Positions 50,073-62,500 of a stretch of DNA of 64,000 nt are shown here, piece after piece. Position 1 is the stretch's first letter. Each line of letters begins with the position of its first letter. The position numbers and the translations under genes are program-made. The notes beneath the pieces are model-generated. The model saw only the letters and a list, made by a program, of their open reading frames with translations, did no database searches and was not told the DNA's origin. The DNA is from Scleromitrula shiraiana (taxonomy: Eukaryota; Ascomycota; Leotiomycetes; Helotiales; Sclerotiniaceae), in the NCBI GenBank assembly GCA_028455995.1, contig JABELC010000001.1:663501-727500 (forward strand). The letters run 5' to 3'.

Positions 50073-52968
50073 AGTAGGGAGGCGGTGGATGTTGATGGTG
50101 GTGAGGGGGTGGAAATGGGGATGTGATGAATTTGCTTGGAACACTCGTCACGTAACCACCTACTTACTTCCTTTCCTCCCTTACATATGCTTTCTTCTCC
50201 TTTTTATCTCCACTTCTCTTCACGCAACACGCTCTCACTCACCATTTCCTTCATTTTTGGAAGCTTGAACATGATGTAATGTAATGAGAGGATTGGATAT
50301 ATATAATGGTTTATTTACTTAATTATAAACTTATCTATTGTATATAGTATTTAGATCCGAGTCCGAAAGAGACAAATACAGTAATAAGATTTTACTACTA
50401 GTAGTATCTGAACATCATCAATTAAAATATAGATAGTAGGTGTGATTTCGACATTTGAGCTTGTGCATATAGTATATATAGTCATAGATAAACAAAACTA
50501 ATAAGAAATTCTTTTTTTATCTATATTTTTTATTTTTAATATATAAAATTGTACAATTACTATAGGTTCAATGAGTTCAAATATTTAATAATATTTCTAG
50601 TAATCTGATCAACTTGAATGATTCCTAAATAATCGAAATAAATATATTAAAATTCACAACAACTCAATTTTAAAACTCTCATCCGACTTTTTGTACATCG
50701 TCTAATATAATATAATATAATAATTAGATTGAAAGATCAAATTAGAAGACTTTAGAAGAGATTTGGGGGGGGGGGGGGGGGGGGTTCGAGTACTAGTAGG
50801 TCCATATGATTTTTGATCATATAAACAACAACTTGAACTCAGTTTCAAAAAAAAAGATCTTGAGTACTTTTAAACAAAAACAAAATATATCCACTGGCAA
50901 TAAGAATTTTGAAAAAATTATTTATGTCTATAAATTGCTAGTGCTTTTATCTAGATATATAATATTCTACTAGTATATTAAAAATTAAAGGTAAGATTTT
51001 CTTTCCCCTCAGGCTCCTGTTGGTTTTGATCGTCTATGACTGTATGGTCAATTGATCAAGAGATATATATACTAGTATATAATTAATACCTAGTATATAA
51101 ATCTTTGCATCCTCCCTCTCCTTTCTTGATCATATCATATCAGATCAAATCATATCTAAAATAAACATACCCATCCACCCATCTACCCATCCACCTATCT
51201 TTCTTACTTAACCCTACAATTTCCTTTCTAGAATTCAATATGATAGAATCTTACAAGAAATTACATATATATATCTATCTCATATATATATACATATATA
51301 TATATATATCTTCATACTCCCCCCTCCATCATACATAAAGATGCTATATCCCCCTCCCTTCCTCTCCCCTCCCTCCTCTTTCCACCCTCCTCTCCCCTCC
51401 CTCCTTTCCACCCACATATATCCCGTATCTCTCACCACATCTCACCACATCTCACTACATCTTTCCTTCTTTCATCTTTCTTTCTTTCATCTTTCCTTTT
51501 TCTACCTTTAACAAACAATAAACAACCGATTCCCAACTCCCAATTCCCAAAGAAAGAAGAAAAAAGAAGAGAAGAAAAAGAAGAGAAAAGCAGAATATAA
51601 TATAATATAATATAATATAATATAATATAATATATATAAATTTACCAAAAACTAACCATTTGGATTATTTCAAGTTGGTTTTATGTGGTTTGTATCGTTT
51701 GTGTATTAACGAATTAATGAAATGTAATGTAATGAATGTACTTGAGTGATATAACTTATAAATGGAATGGGATGGAATGGGATGGGATGGTATGGTATGG
51801 GAGGGTTCATTTTATTTTATTTTGATTCATTTCATGTCAATTCGTTTTATTTTATTTTGATTCATTTCGATTCATTTCAATTCATTTCATTCATCTCTTT
51901 TCTAATTATCACATCACATCACATCACTCTCGACCGCATTCATCTGATCTAATCTGATCTGATCTCATCCGTACATACATACACTCAACCCTTTCTTTCT
52001 TTCTTTCTTCCCTTCCTTTCCAAAAAGGTCTATTCATCCATCCATCCATTCATCCATCCATCCATCTTCTCACTACCCCCTCACAATTCCATTCCATTCC
52101 ATTCCATTTCATTTCATTTCATTACACTCCCTAAAAGTAACAAACACCACTCAACGACTCAATCAGCGGAACGAACTGCTATTCTCCCGTCAAGTAAAGT
52201 CAGGATATCGTTATTATTTCTTTCCTTTTCTCCTTTCGTCCTTGATTGCTTTCTTGCTATGTTCATTCTCCCCTCTCCCTATCCATCTCCCTCTCCCTCC
52301 CTACCATTTCCAACCCACTATACTACAAAGAGAATTGTATATAAGTATGAAAGAATGAGTCGAAAAAATGAAATTGGGAGATCCATATTCGAATTCTCAT
52401 CTCCATTCCATCCCATCCCATCCCATCCCATCGCCCCATTTCACCACATTTCCATCCATCCATCCATCCAACCAACCAAACCCATCCCAAATTACCGAGC
52501 AAACCCCAATTCACCCACCCATCCATCCCATCCCCAACACAGATTCCCATATATAAACCAAATCCCACCATCCATCCATCTACCCATAACAAATCCGTCC
52601 ACTCCCTCCCCATCCATCAAAGAAAGCTTAACTTATATGCATGTCCATCCATCCATCCATCATAATTAAGACCCCCATTCCCATTCCTATACTATGTATG
52701 TAAAACCTCCAGTCCGTAGACAGCGAGCCAGCCATTAAAACAGCGAGGGAAGAATCGAAGAAAAAAAAAGAAGTCGTAGAAGTAATAGAAGAAGGAGAAA
52801 AAGACAAAAGAAGTAGTATAGTAGTAGAGAAGAAAATGAAAATGGTCGATGTATCGGATGAATGATATATAGTAGAGCATCAACCTCGCTATGTCCATTG
52901 GTATCGGTATTGTAATCATTTCTCAACTCCATCCATTCCATCCATTCCAATCCGATCAATTAAAAATC
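50073..52968. other. Spacer with AT-rich DNA and simple repeats
   Basis: 3' flank of the laccase, then AT-rich DNA (about 50280-51110) with a 20-nt G tract, TA and ATATA runs, pyrimidine-rich DNA (51340-51500), ATATA runs near 51598-51635, GGGAT-type and TTTATT repeats near 51770-51890 and CCAT arrays at 52029-52066 and 52390-52480. No coding sequence seen. Confidence 0.55.
50765..50784. repeat. Poly-G tract, 20 nt
   Basis: Twenty G in a row in otherwise AT-rich DNA. Its true length may be misread in assembly. Confidence 0.9.
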
Positions 52969-55900
52969 CTACGTAACCGTCTCCTCCAATGGAGTCGGTG
53001 GCAAAGGAGCATCCTGTTTCAACAAATCCGTCACCGTATTCTCCCTCTCCCTCTTCGAAACCACACCCGATACCCCACTATCACCCTCATTCGTATCACG
53101 ATCAAAGATGATTCCCTGAATATTAAGGCCATTCTTATCACTACTAGGAGTCTTCAACGTTTCTTCCTCGACATTTTCATCCAGATTCATAAGTGCTGGT
53201 GGACGATGACGCATTTGCCGAGCTTTCGCAAGAGATATGGTCTTTTGTTGATAGGTGGTTGTGATTCCTTTAGACTCGTCTCGATCAATTGTTGCTTTCA
53301 TAAGCGCTGCCATCCATAATCTTCCTTGTTTAATATTTGGTACCGCAAAGTAATGGACAGTAGGTTTTGTGAAATTGACCGCTCGAGAGAGACCAGCACG
53401 TGGTGGTACGAGCTTGAAAATGAACATTGAATCTCCACCACCCTTGGTTAATGTTGATTCGGGTTCAGCATCTGCTTCTGCTGATGCAATTGTGCCTTGC
53501 GCATTGATTGGACTTGTAGGACTATTTGTTGCTCCGGTTAAAGTAGCATGTAAACCAGTTAGACGATCGTTGTCAGCTGGAAGAACACGATGAAATGATA
53601 TATCAATCAACCCCTTCTCCTGATCATCATTCTCTGAGTAATAGTAAGATAATCTGCGGCCTTTCAAGATGAAAAGTCTAGGCTTCCATGTCGTCATCAA
53701 ATTGGAACTTTTCTTCTTCATCCATCCACTATAATCTGCATCTACCATTTGTTCCTGTGGAGTCTTCTTTTCTAAACCACGTGTATATGCACTAGTTTCC
53801 TTCTTGGACTTCTTCCTCGCTGTCTGTGAGCTTTTAGGGGTGGCCATTGCAGTTTTTCCGGGTGATTCGAGATCAAAACTTGGCCCACCAGAAGGTGTAC
53901 TAGAACCAGTCCTCGCAGGTGAATGAAGTGGAGATTCTTTAGTTGAGGATGCACCAGTATCCGTTGGTGATGTTATACGAGATTTTTCATGACCAGTAAC
54001 TGCATCCGAAATTGCTCGTAAACCAAAATGCCTAGAAGCTGACGCAGGTTTAACTGGTAATAACCAATCATTTGGACGATTTTGTCGAAGACTAAGCGAT
54101 TTTGGTGATTTAGGTGAAATGGGTGAGGGAATACTATCAAAAGACTTTTCTGCTTGAAGTCTCGTGACAATTGGTAGATCGTCTTTCGGGGGTGGTACTG
54201 GGCGAGGAGGAGTATTGATAGAACTTTCTGAAGGTGTTCTTCTGCGACCATTTACTGACGATAAGCCGTAATACTTTTGCGCTGCTGAAGGAGGGGTCGT
54301 TTCTCTAATTGAGCCAACACTACCATATCTCGAATGTCTCGAATGAGTTGTTGCTGTTCTGAGTCTCTGTTCATCCGTGTAACTAGAATTTCTAGAATGG
54401 CGTGTAGCAGTACTACCTCTCTTGCGTAATACATTTCTTTGTCGACCTTCTATTTCACCACCTGAAAAGTAGCCACGATCTAGATTGTCCAAGTGTGTTG
54501 GGGACTCTAGAATTTGTGATTGCTCATTTGTAGATCCCTCGGTATTAATTTCTCTTAAGCCAGAGGATGACAATGGGCGACCTGCAGATAATGGACGACC
54601 AGAGGATGTGGGACGGTTAGACAAAGCGGATGTTGCAGCCCCCATAGACCATGCTTTGTCAAATGATGGTTGCTTCCTATGCGACACTGTATTTTCAGCC
54701 ACTGAGAATGTGTTATCTGCAACGGTACCCATAAGTGATGCGGTAGAAAATTCACCAACAGAGCTTTGACGTGAGTGATGTAAATCCCTGATTGATGCTG
54801 CAGATGGACGAGGTTCTGCAGCAGCTCTAGGACTGTCGTTGAGAGTTTTTGGTGATATTGGAGATGAGTTTGTGCCAGAGTTGTTTCTCGATCCCTGACG
54901 TTGGGATTGTCGAACCTTGTGTGAAGATCCAGGTCTGTTGCCCAAACTAAGGGTTTTTGGTAGAATCATCGACGAAGTAACACTTTGGCTTCGTCGACCA
55001 CCATCATCGGATCCAATCTCACTTCCATATGTACCAGTATTTCTTCTGGTAGATGATTCGCCGTTCACCTCATCTTGAAGTGCCTTAATCTTTTGCCAGG
55101 TTTTCAGCCTTCGACCGACAGAGCCAAGCTCAAATTCTTTCAAGAAAACAGATGCCTGATCCATACCCAGAAGTACATCTCCTGTAATTTCCTGATCCCG
55201 GAATACTTCACAATGCTTCTTCTCAACACCCACTGTAAACAAATACTCTGCGACATGCTCAGGAGACCAAATTGTAACTTCTTCAAGCGTATGTACATCC
55301 TCCTCTTCCTCGTCAGTCTCTTCTCCATTTATGTATGATAATCTCGCATCATGGTGGCTGCTGCTATATTCACTGCCAGAATCGTTTATTGTTCTTGGAG
55401 CCGATCCAACACTATGGTTCATATCTGTTATGTGCTCATCTATCACACTCAACGTCTCATTCATAACCGGACTATCCTGCCCATGCGCATGGGATTTCGC
55501 AGCCGAACTCAAACTTGCCGCACTTAGGGGTAGTAACATTTTCTCTGATTCGGCCGATGCCAAAGAAGATTTGTTTCCAGGCGACAAAATATTAGGTAGA
55601 TTCGTTGATCGCTCGGAGGACTTGACAGTTGTCTCAGATTGATCGATATTCGGATTTTGTACTACTGGCTGACTAGATGGTTGTGTAGCGGTTGTCAGAA
55701 GTGAGTCTGATTGAGATATGGGAATATTCGAGTGATTCGGGTATGAAGGAGATCCGCGGGGTGCCAATCGTGTGTAGACTTTTTTTTATTTCGTCAGCCT
55801 TGATGTTTGTAGAATATGTAGGAAGAAACTTTACCTTCAGGAAATAAACCACTCGAATCGTTCACCAAGCTCCTCCCCAGGTACCACCCATCACCAAACT

Positions 55901-56151
55901 CATCATCTCGCTCTATCAATTCAACTCGGTCTCCTTTGGCTAAGCTGAGCTCATCGGAGCTGCGGGCAGAAAAATCGTCTAACAAAATAGATTAGTGCCA
56001 CTCCCTTACATGATGCTATTCCATATCGAAACATTCTCGAATCCTAATGGCACACAATAAAGGGGAACTTACGGATAACAATCAATATTGAACCAGGCTC
56101 TGGCCGCATTGTATCTGACCTTTGAAGCCCCAATGATGTTTGAGGATCCAT
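52969..56151 (-). CDS. Boi1/Boi2-like polarity protein (SH3-SAM-PH)
   Basis: Exons on the minus strand are 56151-56073, 55978-55835 and 55778-52969, giving 1010 residues. Introns of 94 and 56 bp have GTAAGT and GTAAAG donors and restore the SH3 fold. Domains in order: an N-terminal SH3 (about 22-78; HDFSARSSDELSLAKGD, GDGWYLGRS, SSGLFPEVYTR), a SAM domain (about 241-305; IWSPEHVAEYLFTVGVEKKH), a long Ser-rich disordered linker with a PxxP stretch (TPPRPVPPPKDDLP), and a C-terminal PH domain (about 757-880; YSGWMKKKSSNLMTTWKPRL, then FILKGRRLSYYYSENDD). This order is that of yeast Boi1/Boi2, which bind Bem1, Cdc42 and exocyst components at growth sites and support exocytosis and polarised growth. 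The domain call is firm; the one-to-one orthology is inferred. Confidence 0.93.
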
Positions 56152-57367
56152 TCTCGTTCAATTCTTTCTCGTCCACCCAGAAACCTTATAATTCACAAAC
56201 CAGGCATTTGAGACCTATGCGACCATTTAAATAATCAATATCGAAGCTGAGTAATTGATTATAGTGAATTTTGGATTCCGTGAGCGGCTCTGGAGAAAGC
56301 TATCTTCGAAGATGGAGTTTTCGTAGATTCGAAATTTGGTTGCAGAGGTATTCTCGGGATGCATGAACGATGACAACAGAATGATGAATTTGTTGTCGCG
56401 ACATGGGTGAAAGTATAGTACGATGATTAGGAGACGAATCTTAGGTACACCAAATTGTGCGTGCGATGGATGTACACGAAGGATAAACCAGAAAGATTCC
56501 TCTTTAAGTGGATTGGGTTGTTTTGAATTAGGGACTTCTCATTGAGTGGTGCGACATGAATAATGGGTATTCAATATTGGGATGAGTGAATGATTGATTG
56601 ATCGATATAGAAGAATAATAAGTGAGAGGGGAAGTTAAGGCTCGGACTTGTAGAAAGAAGAGGGGAGATGAGAAGAGAGAAGAGGAGGGGAACGGAGAGG
56701 GAAGGTAGTTGTTGTCGTAAAAGAAGTGAAGAGAGTATGGGAAGATAATTGAATTGGGGGTTTGGGTTAAGATTGAAGAAGTTAGGTTGTTGTCGCAACT
56801 ACAGTATGATGTGGAGTTCGGAGTAGTGTTCAAGATTTTGATAATTTACTAGTCTTTTTTTAATCAGCTTTTTTTTTTGGCCGCTCGCTCATGTGCGTGC
56901 TCAAGTGGATGTGTGGACTTTATGCATTCGTACATTCGTACATTCGTACACTCAATCAGTTCATCAAATAAGTACCACGGAAGTATTATATATACGGCGG
57001 ACTACCTTTTTATTTTTGAGAGAGAATAACAATAATAATAATAATAGTCCTAGCTAATAATGATTATGACGAGCTGGGATGGTAAAGTGCGTGGTTATAT
57101 GTGGTGGTGCGGTTATGCGGTTATGCGGTTCTGCGGTTGTGGTATATCCATGTGGTAGGTACAGTACAGGTACTTTCCGATAACACTTTTACAAGTGAAA
57201 TCTGCATCTGACTTTGGGGGTTCAAATGATATTTAACCACTTAACTTCTGTTTGCTTTCGGAAGTATTTTTAATTCATTGATACCGGCGATATGTACTAT
57301 TTAGGTATGCAGATATAGATAGTAGTATCTACTAATATGTACGGTACTTATATAGGTAGTGTAATAA

Positions 57368-57715
57368 GGCCCCGTTCGGATCACTTTTTTTTCTTATTTA
57401 GAGCTACAAATGTTACCTAAATAGGCGTTTACCGAACGCGATATTACTCTAAATAGAAATGTTATCAAAATAAGTAGTTTACCGAACGCGATAGTTGTCT
57501 ACATAAAACCTACATTTGTAGGTCTACAAATGTTAGAAATTTGTATGACAGCCTCGCCAAATCTCTATAGCAGTTTTGACCAGCTTTTGGTAAAATAATG
57601 TATTTCAACATCTTGTAGAGCTACAACCTTTTTAAAAAAACTACCCACTTTAACCAAAATATTTTACTCTAAACTCATTTTGGCAACAAATCAAAAAAGT
57701 GATCCGAACGGGGCC
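57368..57715. mobile_element. Non-autonomous DNA transposon (MITE), PIF/Harbinger-like
   Basis: 348 bp flanked by perfect 23-bp terminal inverted repeats: GGCCCCGTTCGGATCACTTT... at 57368-57390 and its exact complement at 57693-57715. The element is bordered on both sides by TAA (57365-57367 and 57716-57718). A 3-bp TAA/TTA (TWA) duplication and G/C-rich ends starting GG are the marks of the PIF/Harbinger superfamily. There is no transposase frame inside. The interior contains two copies of the 16-mer GTTTACCGAACGCGAT at 57427-57442 and 57477-57492. The perfect ends suggest recent insertion or strong constraint. Confidence 0.88.
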
Positions 57716-58218
57716 TAAGTACAGCAGCATTGGATGAGAGGATGAAATGACTTTTCTTACAAGTTCTTTTTCAAGTACCTAGTAGGTAGGTTTTTATGTT
57801 ACGGTGGTTCGTTCGTTCGTTCGTTCCATGGAGATTCAAACATTAAAGAGGAGCTGATATGGAGTGTTCCTATCGATCTATGGATACTCGTACAGCAATC
57901 AATAATCAACCTTCAATTGAGGGGAAGAAGCTAAAAGAATCTAAGAAGCTAAACTAATAAAAAGCTATATTAAAAAGCTATATTAAAAATCTATACTAAA
58001 AGATCTATACTAAAATAATAATAGATCTCAACGCAAACATCCATTTAAATCTAGAATTTTATCAATCCCTTGTAGTTTTAATAAGTTTTAATTGTCGAAT
58101 TTTGACTTCAATTTTTCATTATTATTCATTCATTGGATATCTATCACCAATAATTGAATAGAAAATGATGAACTAGAGCTAAAGCGGTAATTTTCACCAT
58201 CATCAATTTCGTATGTTA

Positions 58219-58220
58219 TT

Positions 58221-58251
<31 letters not shown>

Positions 58252-58254
58252 CAC
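58219..58254. repeat. TTTCAC hexamer, six perfect copies
   Basis: Six uninterrupted hexamer copies upstream of the SP-RING gene. Confidence 0.94.
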
Positions 58255-58349
58255 AATCCTTCTACTTACCCCGTGCCATATGCATGTATCTACTCGTAAG
58301 GAGGTACAAGTACAGCAGCAAGTATAAGATAAACTATTATGCACTACCT

Positions 58350-58460
58350 ATTATGTAAATATGTTATGTAAGTATACTTACTATGTAAGTATGTTATGTA
58401 AGTATGTTATGTAAGTATGTTATGTAAGTATGTTATATAAGTATATTATATAAGTATGTG
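58350..58460. repeat. Degenerate minisatellite, unit about GTTATGTAAGTAT
   Basis: Some eight copies of a 12-13 bp unit with gradual change from GTTATGTAAGTA to GTTATATAAGTA; boundaries approximate. Confidence 0.8.
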
Positions 58461-59559
58461 ATATATATATAATTGATAGATCCCCGGCTCTAGAGAGAAT
58501 CATAGTACAGTAAGGACGGGTATGAATCATATTCAAAATTGAAGATCAAACCACCAACAGTTTTTTACTTTCATTATTAGTCAATTTTGCTTGTTCCTTT
58601 CTAGGGTTATGTATATTCATTCTATCCTATATCCGATATCCTATATCCTATATCCTATATCCGACATCCATCAACCGTTATCCGTTATCCGTTCGTCCAT
58701 ACGCTAGACTTCAGACTTCAGACTTCAGACTCCAGACTCCAGACTCCAGACTCCAGACTTCATATTAATATGCATATTGAATCATCGATATAGCAGGCAA
58801 ATTGATCAATTTTGTTCATGGCTCCCATTTGCTAGAGATTGATATACAGTACATACATAATATTCATCAATCCGTTTGAAGTGAATATGATAGTAATACC
58901 GACATCGGTCGTATTATTATATAGATAATAGATAGTAGTAGATACTAGATACTAGATACTCCAATCTACAGTCAACGTGGTGGAAAAGAGAGAAAGAGAT
59001 GATTAATATAATAATTCCTGATCCTGATAATTGCCCCTACTGTAGTTTGTCGCCTGTTAGGTCATTCCATTTTGTACCCAGGTAGATATTCCCCCATCCT
59101 GTAGCATTAATAATAATAATTATGTACGAAAGTACGAAGTAGACATGCATATTATCCCATTCATCTCCTCCCCCACCTCAAACTAAAATATTTTTAAAAT
59201 CTTAGAACTAACCGTTTCAATAAAACAGTTAGATACATACTACCTACTATGTATCTATCTACAACTTCATCTTCATAATTGGTTTTAATTTCTTACTCTA
59301 TGAATTGAAAAAAGTATCACACTCTAGTAATACATATCTTATTTAATATCATAATATTATAAGACAATAATTATTCAACTTTCTTTTTTTACTTAGTTGA
59401 TTCATTCATTCATTACCTTATGGTACTGGTATATCTCCATCCCCCCTTCAATTTTCAAACACAAACCACCACATCGCAAAGGAAGAAAAGTTATCTTTTT
59501 GTTTTAAAGGATGCTAAGTTCCATCAAGTCTAATTTCAATCCTTATAAACTCGGAATCA

Positions 59560-59586
59560 ATGAGATCTCGACAACAGCTAATCTGA
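59560..59586 (+). promoter_or_regulatory. Short upstream ORF just before the SP-RING gene start
   Basis: ATG at 59560 opens an eight-codon frame (MRSRQQLI) that stops with TGA at 59584-59586, three bases before the main ATG at 59590. If the leader includes it, it would impose reinitiation or leaky scanning. Confidence 0.45.
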
Positions 59587-59589
59587 GAC

Positions 59590-62500
59590 ATGCGCCGACC
59601 ACCCGATAAAGATGGGCATTCCGTCATGTCCGATCGAGACGTCGTCACTTCGAATGCCACAGCAAATACTTTTCTCGGAGGGTCTCGACAAAAATCCTGG
59701 ATGACTGCAGGAGGGACTCCAGTTCGACCAACTCCACGTCGTCCTAGTATCCCAAAACCTACCGATCAAACAGGTTCAAACATTCAAAGGTAGGCAAACG
59801 AGTTGTAGTCCAGTATCTTGAAATTGCTCATATTGCCTTTCACCCGATTGAATATGGAGAATCATCGCATAAATCTCGACTCAAGGAGATGTTTGAACAA
59901 ATCCGTATCTTGCATTATAAAACTTGGGTTTCTGATGAACTCTGTTTCGTAGATTGGTGTTATGGCTGAGTGTTAAAGGATCCATGGATTTTGATACAAT
60001 TTTTTTTTCCTGTAATTTTGAAAGTTGAGATGACAGACAGTGGGTGGGGCTTATCCTATATGAATCACCTGGGCATATCTTTCTAGAAGAATTCAAGGCT
60101 AACGACAGAAAATTTTCATCTAGGAATTCGACAGCGACTTTACCATCACCAGTGACGAGCGACGAACCAAGTCCTACACTCGCGCACAGCTCCGTGCCGC
60201 TCGACTCCACAAGTCCTACTGCTCTACGCAAAAGAAGAATAAATTCTGGTGGTGAATCTGGTTCAGGGAATGGCATACATGTACTTCCATCAGTAGCGAC
60301 CTCTATAGCTACACACATTCCAACAATTACTTCAGACGTTGATACAGCTCAGCCTCGGAGGAGGTCTGTTGATGAAACGAGGGGTACGGATCAGATGAAC
60401 GAGCTTCATCAAGCAGCAATGCCTGCAAGACCTATTCCTGGTCAAGCACATCAACAAGTGCAGATTTCTCCAGGGCCCATGGCACCGACCCACAATATTC
60501 CGCCAAGGGTTGTCTCCAATCCCAATATCACAACTTCTTCTACAAATTCAGAATCTTTAGGTCCACCACCCATACCGACATTAAATAAGCAGTCGCCTTT
60601 TTCAAATTCGCCTCTCCAGTCAAGGCGCTCACAGACACAGTCACCAGCGATGCCCTCATTGAAACCGCGTTTAGCATTACTGAAAACTCATATTGAGCAA
60701 TCCGGAGGTATAGAAAATTTGAATGCAGCTCTGGAAAGACCAAGGTTCGGTTTACTAGAAAATGCCTGCAATACTGAGGATGCTTTTTATGTTGCATTGC
60801 ATCAACTATTTTGTGAATGGGACACAAACAGAGAGAATGTCACGAGTATCCAAGGGCTACCGGATCCAATCGTTTTAGGACTTGCATTTCGAGTAATCGG
60901 TCAATTAATTAGAGATAATGATGCTCTTTCACCTACCCACCGAAAATGGTTTGCAAATTTTCCAAGTCCTCTGGTTGGTCTGGTAAAAACTTCCGAGCCT
61001 TATCGTCGTACCATTCACGCAGTCGGAATTTTCCTAGGGCACTTAGCTTCCGAATGGGCAAATTTAACGAGAATATGTATTGGTAGAGGATATCCTCCTC
61101 TTGTTGACGAACTTGTTAATCGGTTAGCTTTGTTGTCCTCGACTTTGCAAAACATTGTATTTACTGCGACACGACGGAACCTCGGTATCTTTGATGACGA
61201 ATTTGGCACCTGTATGGAAAAGGTTTTCATTCAAGATAGAGATGAGCATATAGAACTTGCTTCTAGGCTTAATACTAATCGGCCACCAACAGAAAAAGAA
61301 ATACAGGAAAGAAATAAAACGATTGCAGAAAAATACATCATACTTTGGAATAAGCAAAAACAAAAGAGACAAATGTTAACTTCAAATACCAACGCTGGCA
61401 GTCCTGTATCACAACCTGTGACAACTCCTACCTTGAGTAGCAATGGAAGTTCAATGCCTCCAACTAATGCCCATTCAAATGGTACAGCTCCTAACCCCAA
61501 CATGATCCTTCGGAGCCAACCCAATACTGTTAACGCACCTGCGCATATCCTGAGGTCATCTTCAAGATCGCCATTTCATTCGAATTTGGGTGCACGACCA
61601 AGGAATGTGATCATAGATGCACCTAATTTACAAGGATTGTCGATGCAATCACCAGTTCAACAATCAGTTGCTTATTCACCAGTTCAGCAGTCAGTTCCAT
61701 ATTCACCGGTTTCGAATCCTGTTCAATCTCCATTGGACGGGTCGTTTCATATGGGACATCCTCAGATTGGATATGCTCAGGGACAGCAACCATTTCGCCA
61801 TCAACCGCAATATTTTCAAAATGGTTCTCACCAGCCTCAACAGTATATTCAAAATCAACAACAACAACAACAACAACAACAACATGCTCAACAGCCTCAA
61901 CAACGAATGAATGCTCAGCAACAAATGCAGCGAGATTGGTTGCAATCACACACTCAACACCAGATAGCTCAACAAGCAATGCAACAAAATGCTAATCGGC
62001 CGATGACCCAACAAGCAATGTATACAACTACTTCAACTAGACGTCCTGTTAACTCACAAACTCAGATGAATTCTAGAAATAATAGCATCTCAAGCAACGA
62101 TCATCATCCAATGAATAATGGTAGTTTACAGTCTCAACCAACGCCGATGGTCCCCCCAAGACCCATTCCAAATTACGGGCAATGCGAGCAATATCATAAC
62201 GCTGATCGTCTCAAGAGAGCTGTGATTCCACCGCTGAATTACGTTCATCCTCCTCAGCTTGCAAATTCAGAAAGGTCTGCATTGCATCAAGCACATATTC
62301 GTAGTCCTCGTTTGATACCAATCGATATGCCTGATCTTCCTGAAGAAAATCCATCTCGAAGGTATTATCAATTCGTTAAGGGTTTTGCCATGTTTCCAAC
62401 CAAGATACCATTTGAAAGAGATTGCTCCAAATTTGAATTTGAGATATCTCAGAGTTCATTGGCACGAGTTCCTAAGGATAAGATTTTCGGCACTGATGTC

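Larger units (their letters stand above)
56152..59589. other. Spacer between Boi-like and SP-RING genes
   Basis: Divergent upstream regions of the two neighbouring genes, with an inverted-repeat element (own entry) in the middle, a TTCG run near 57808-57825, a TTTCAC array at 58219-58254, a TATGTTATGTAAG-type minisatellite at about 58350-58460 and short ACATTCGT and AGACTTC-type repeats (58684-58760). No coding sequence seen; the frame at 56528-56833 is repeat-like promoter DNA. Confidence 0.55.
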
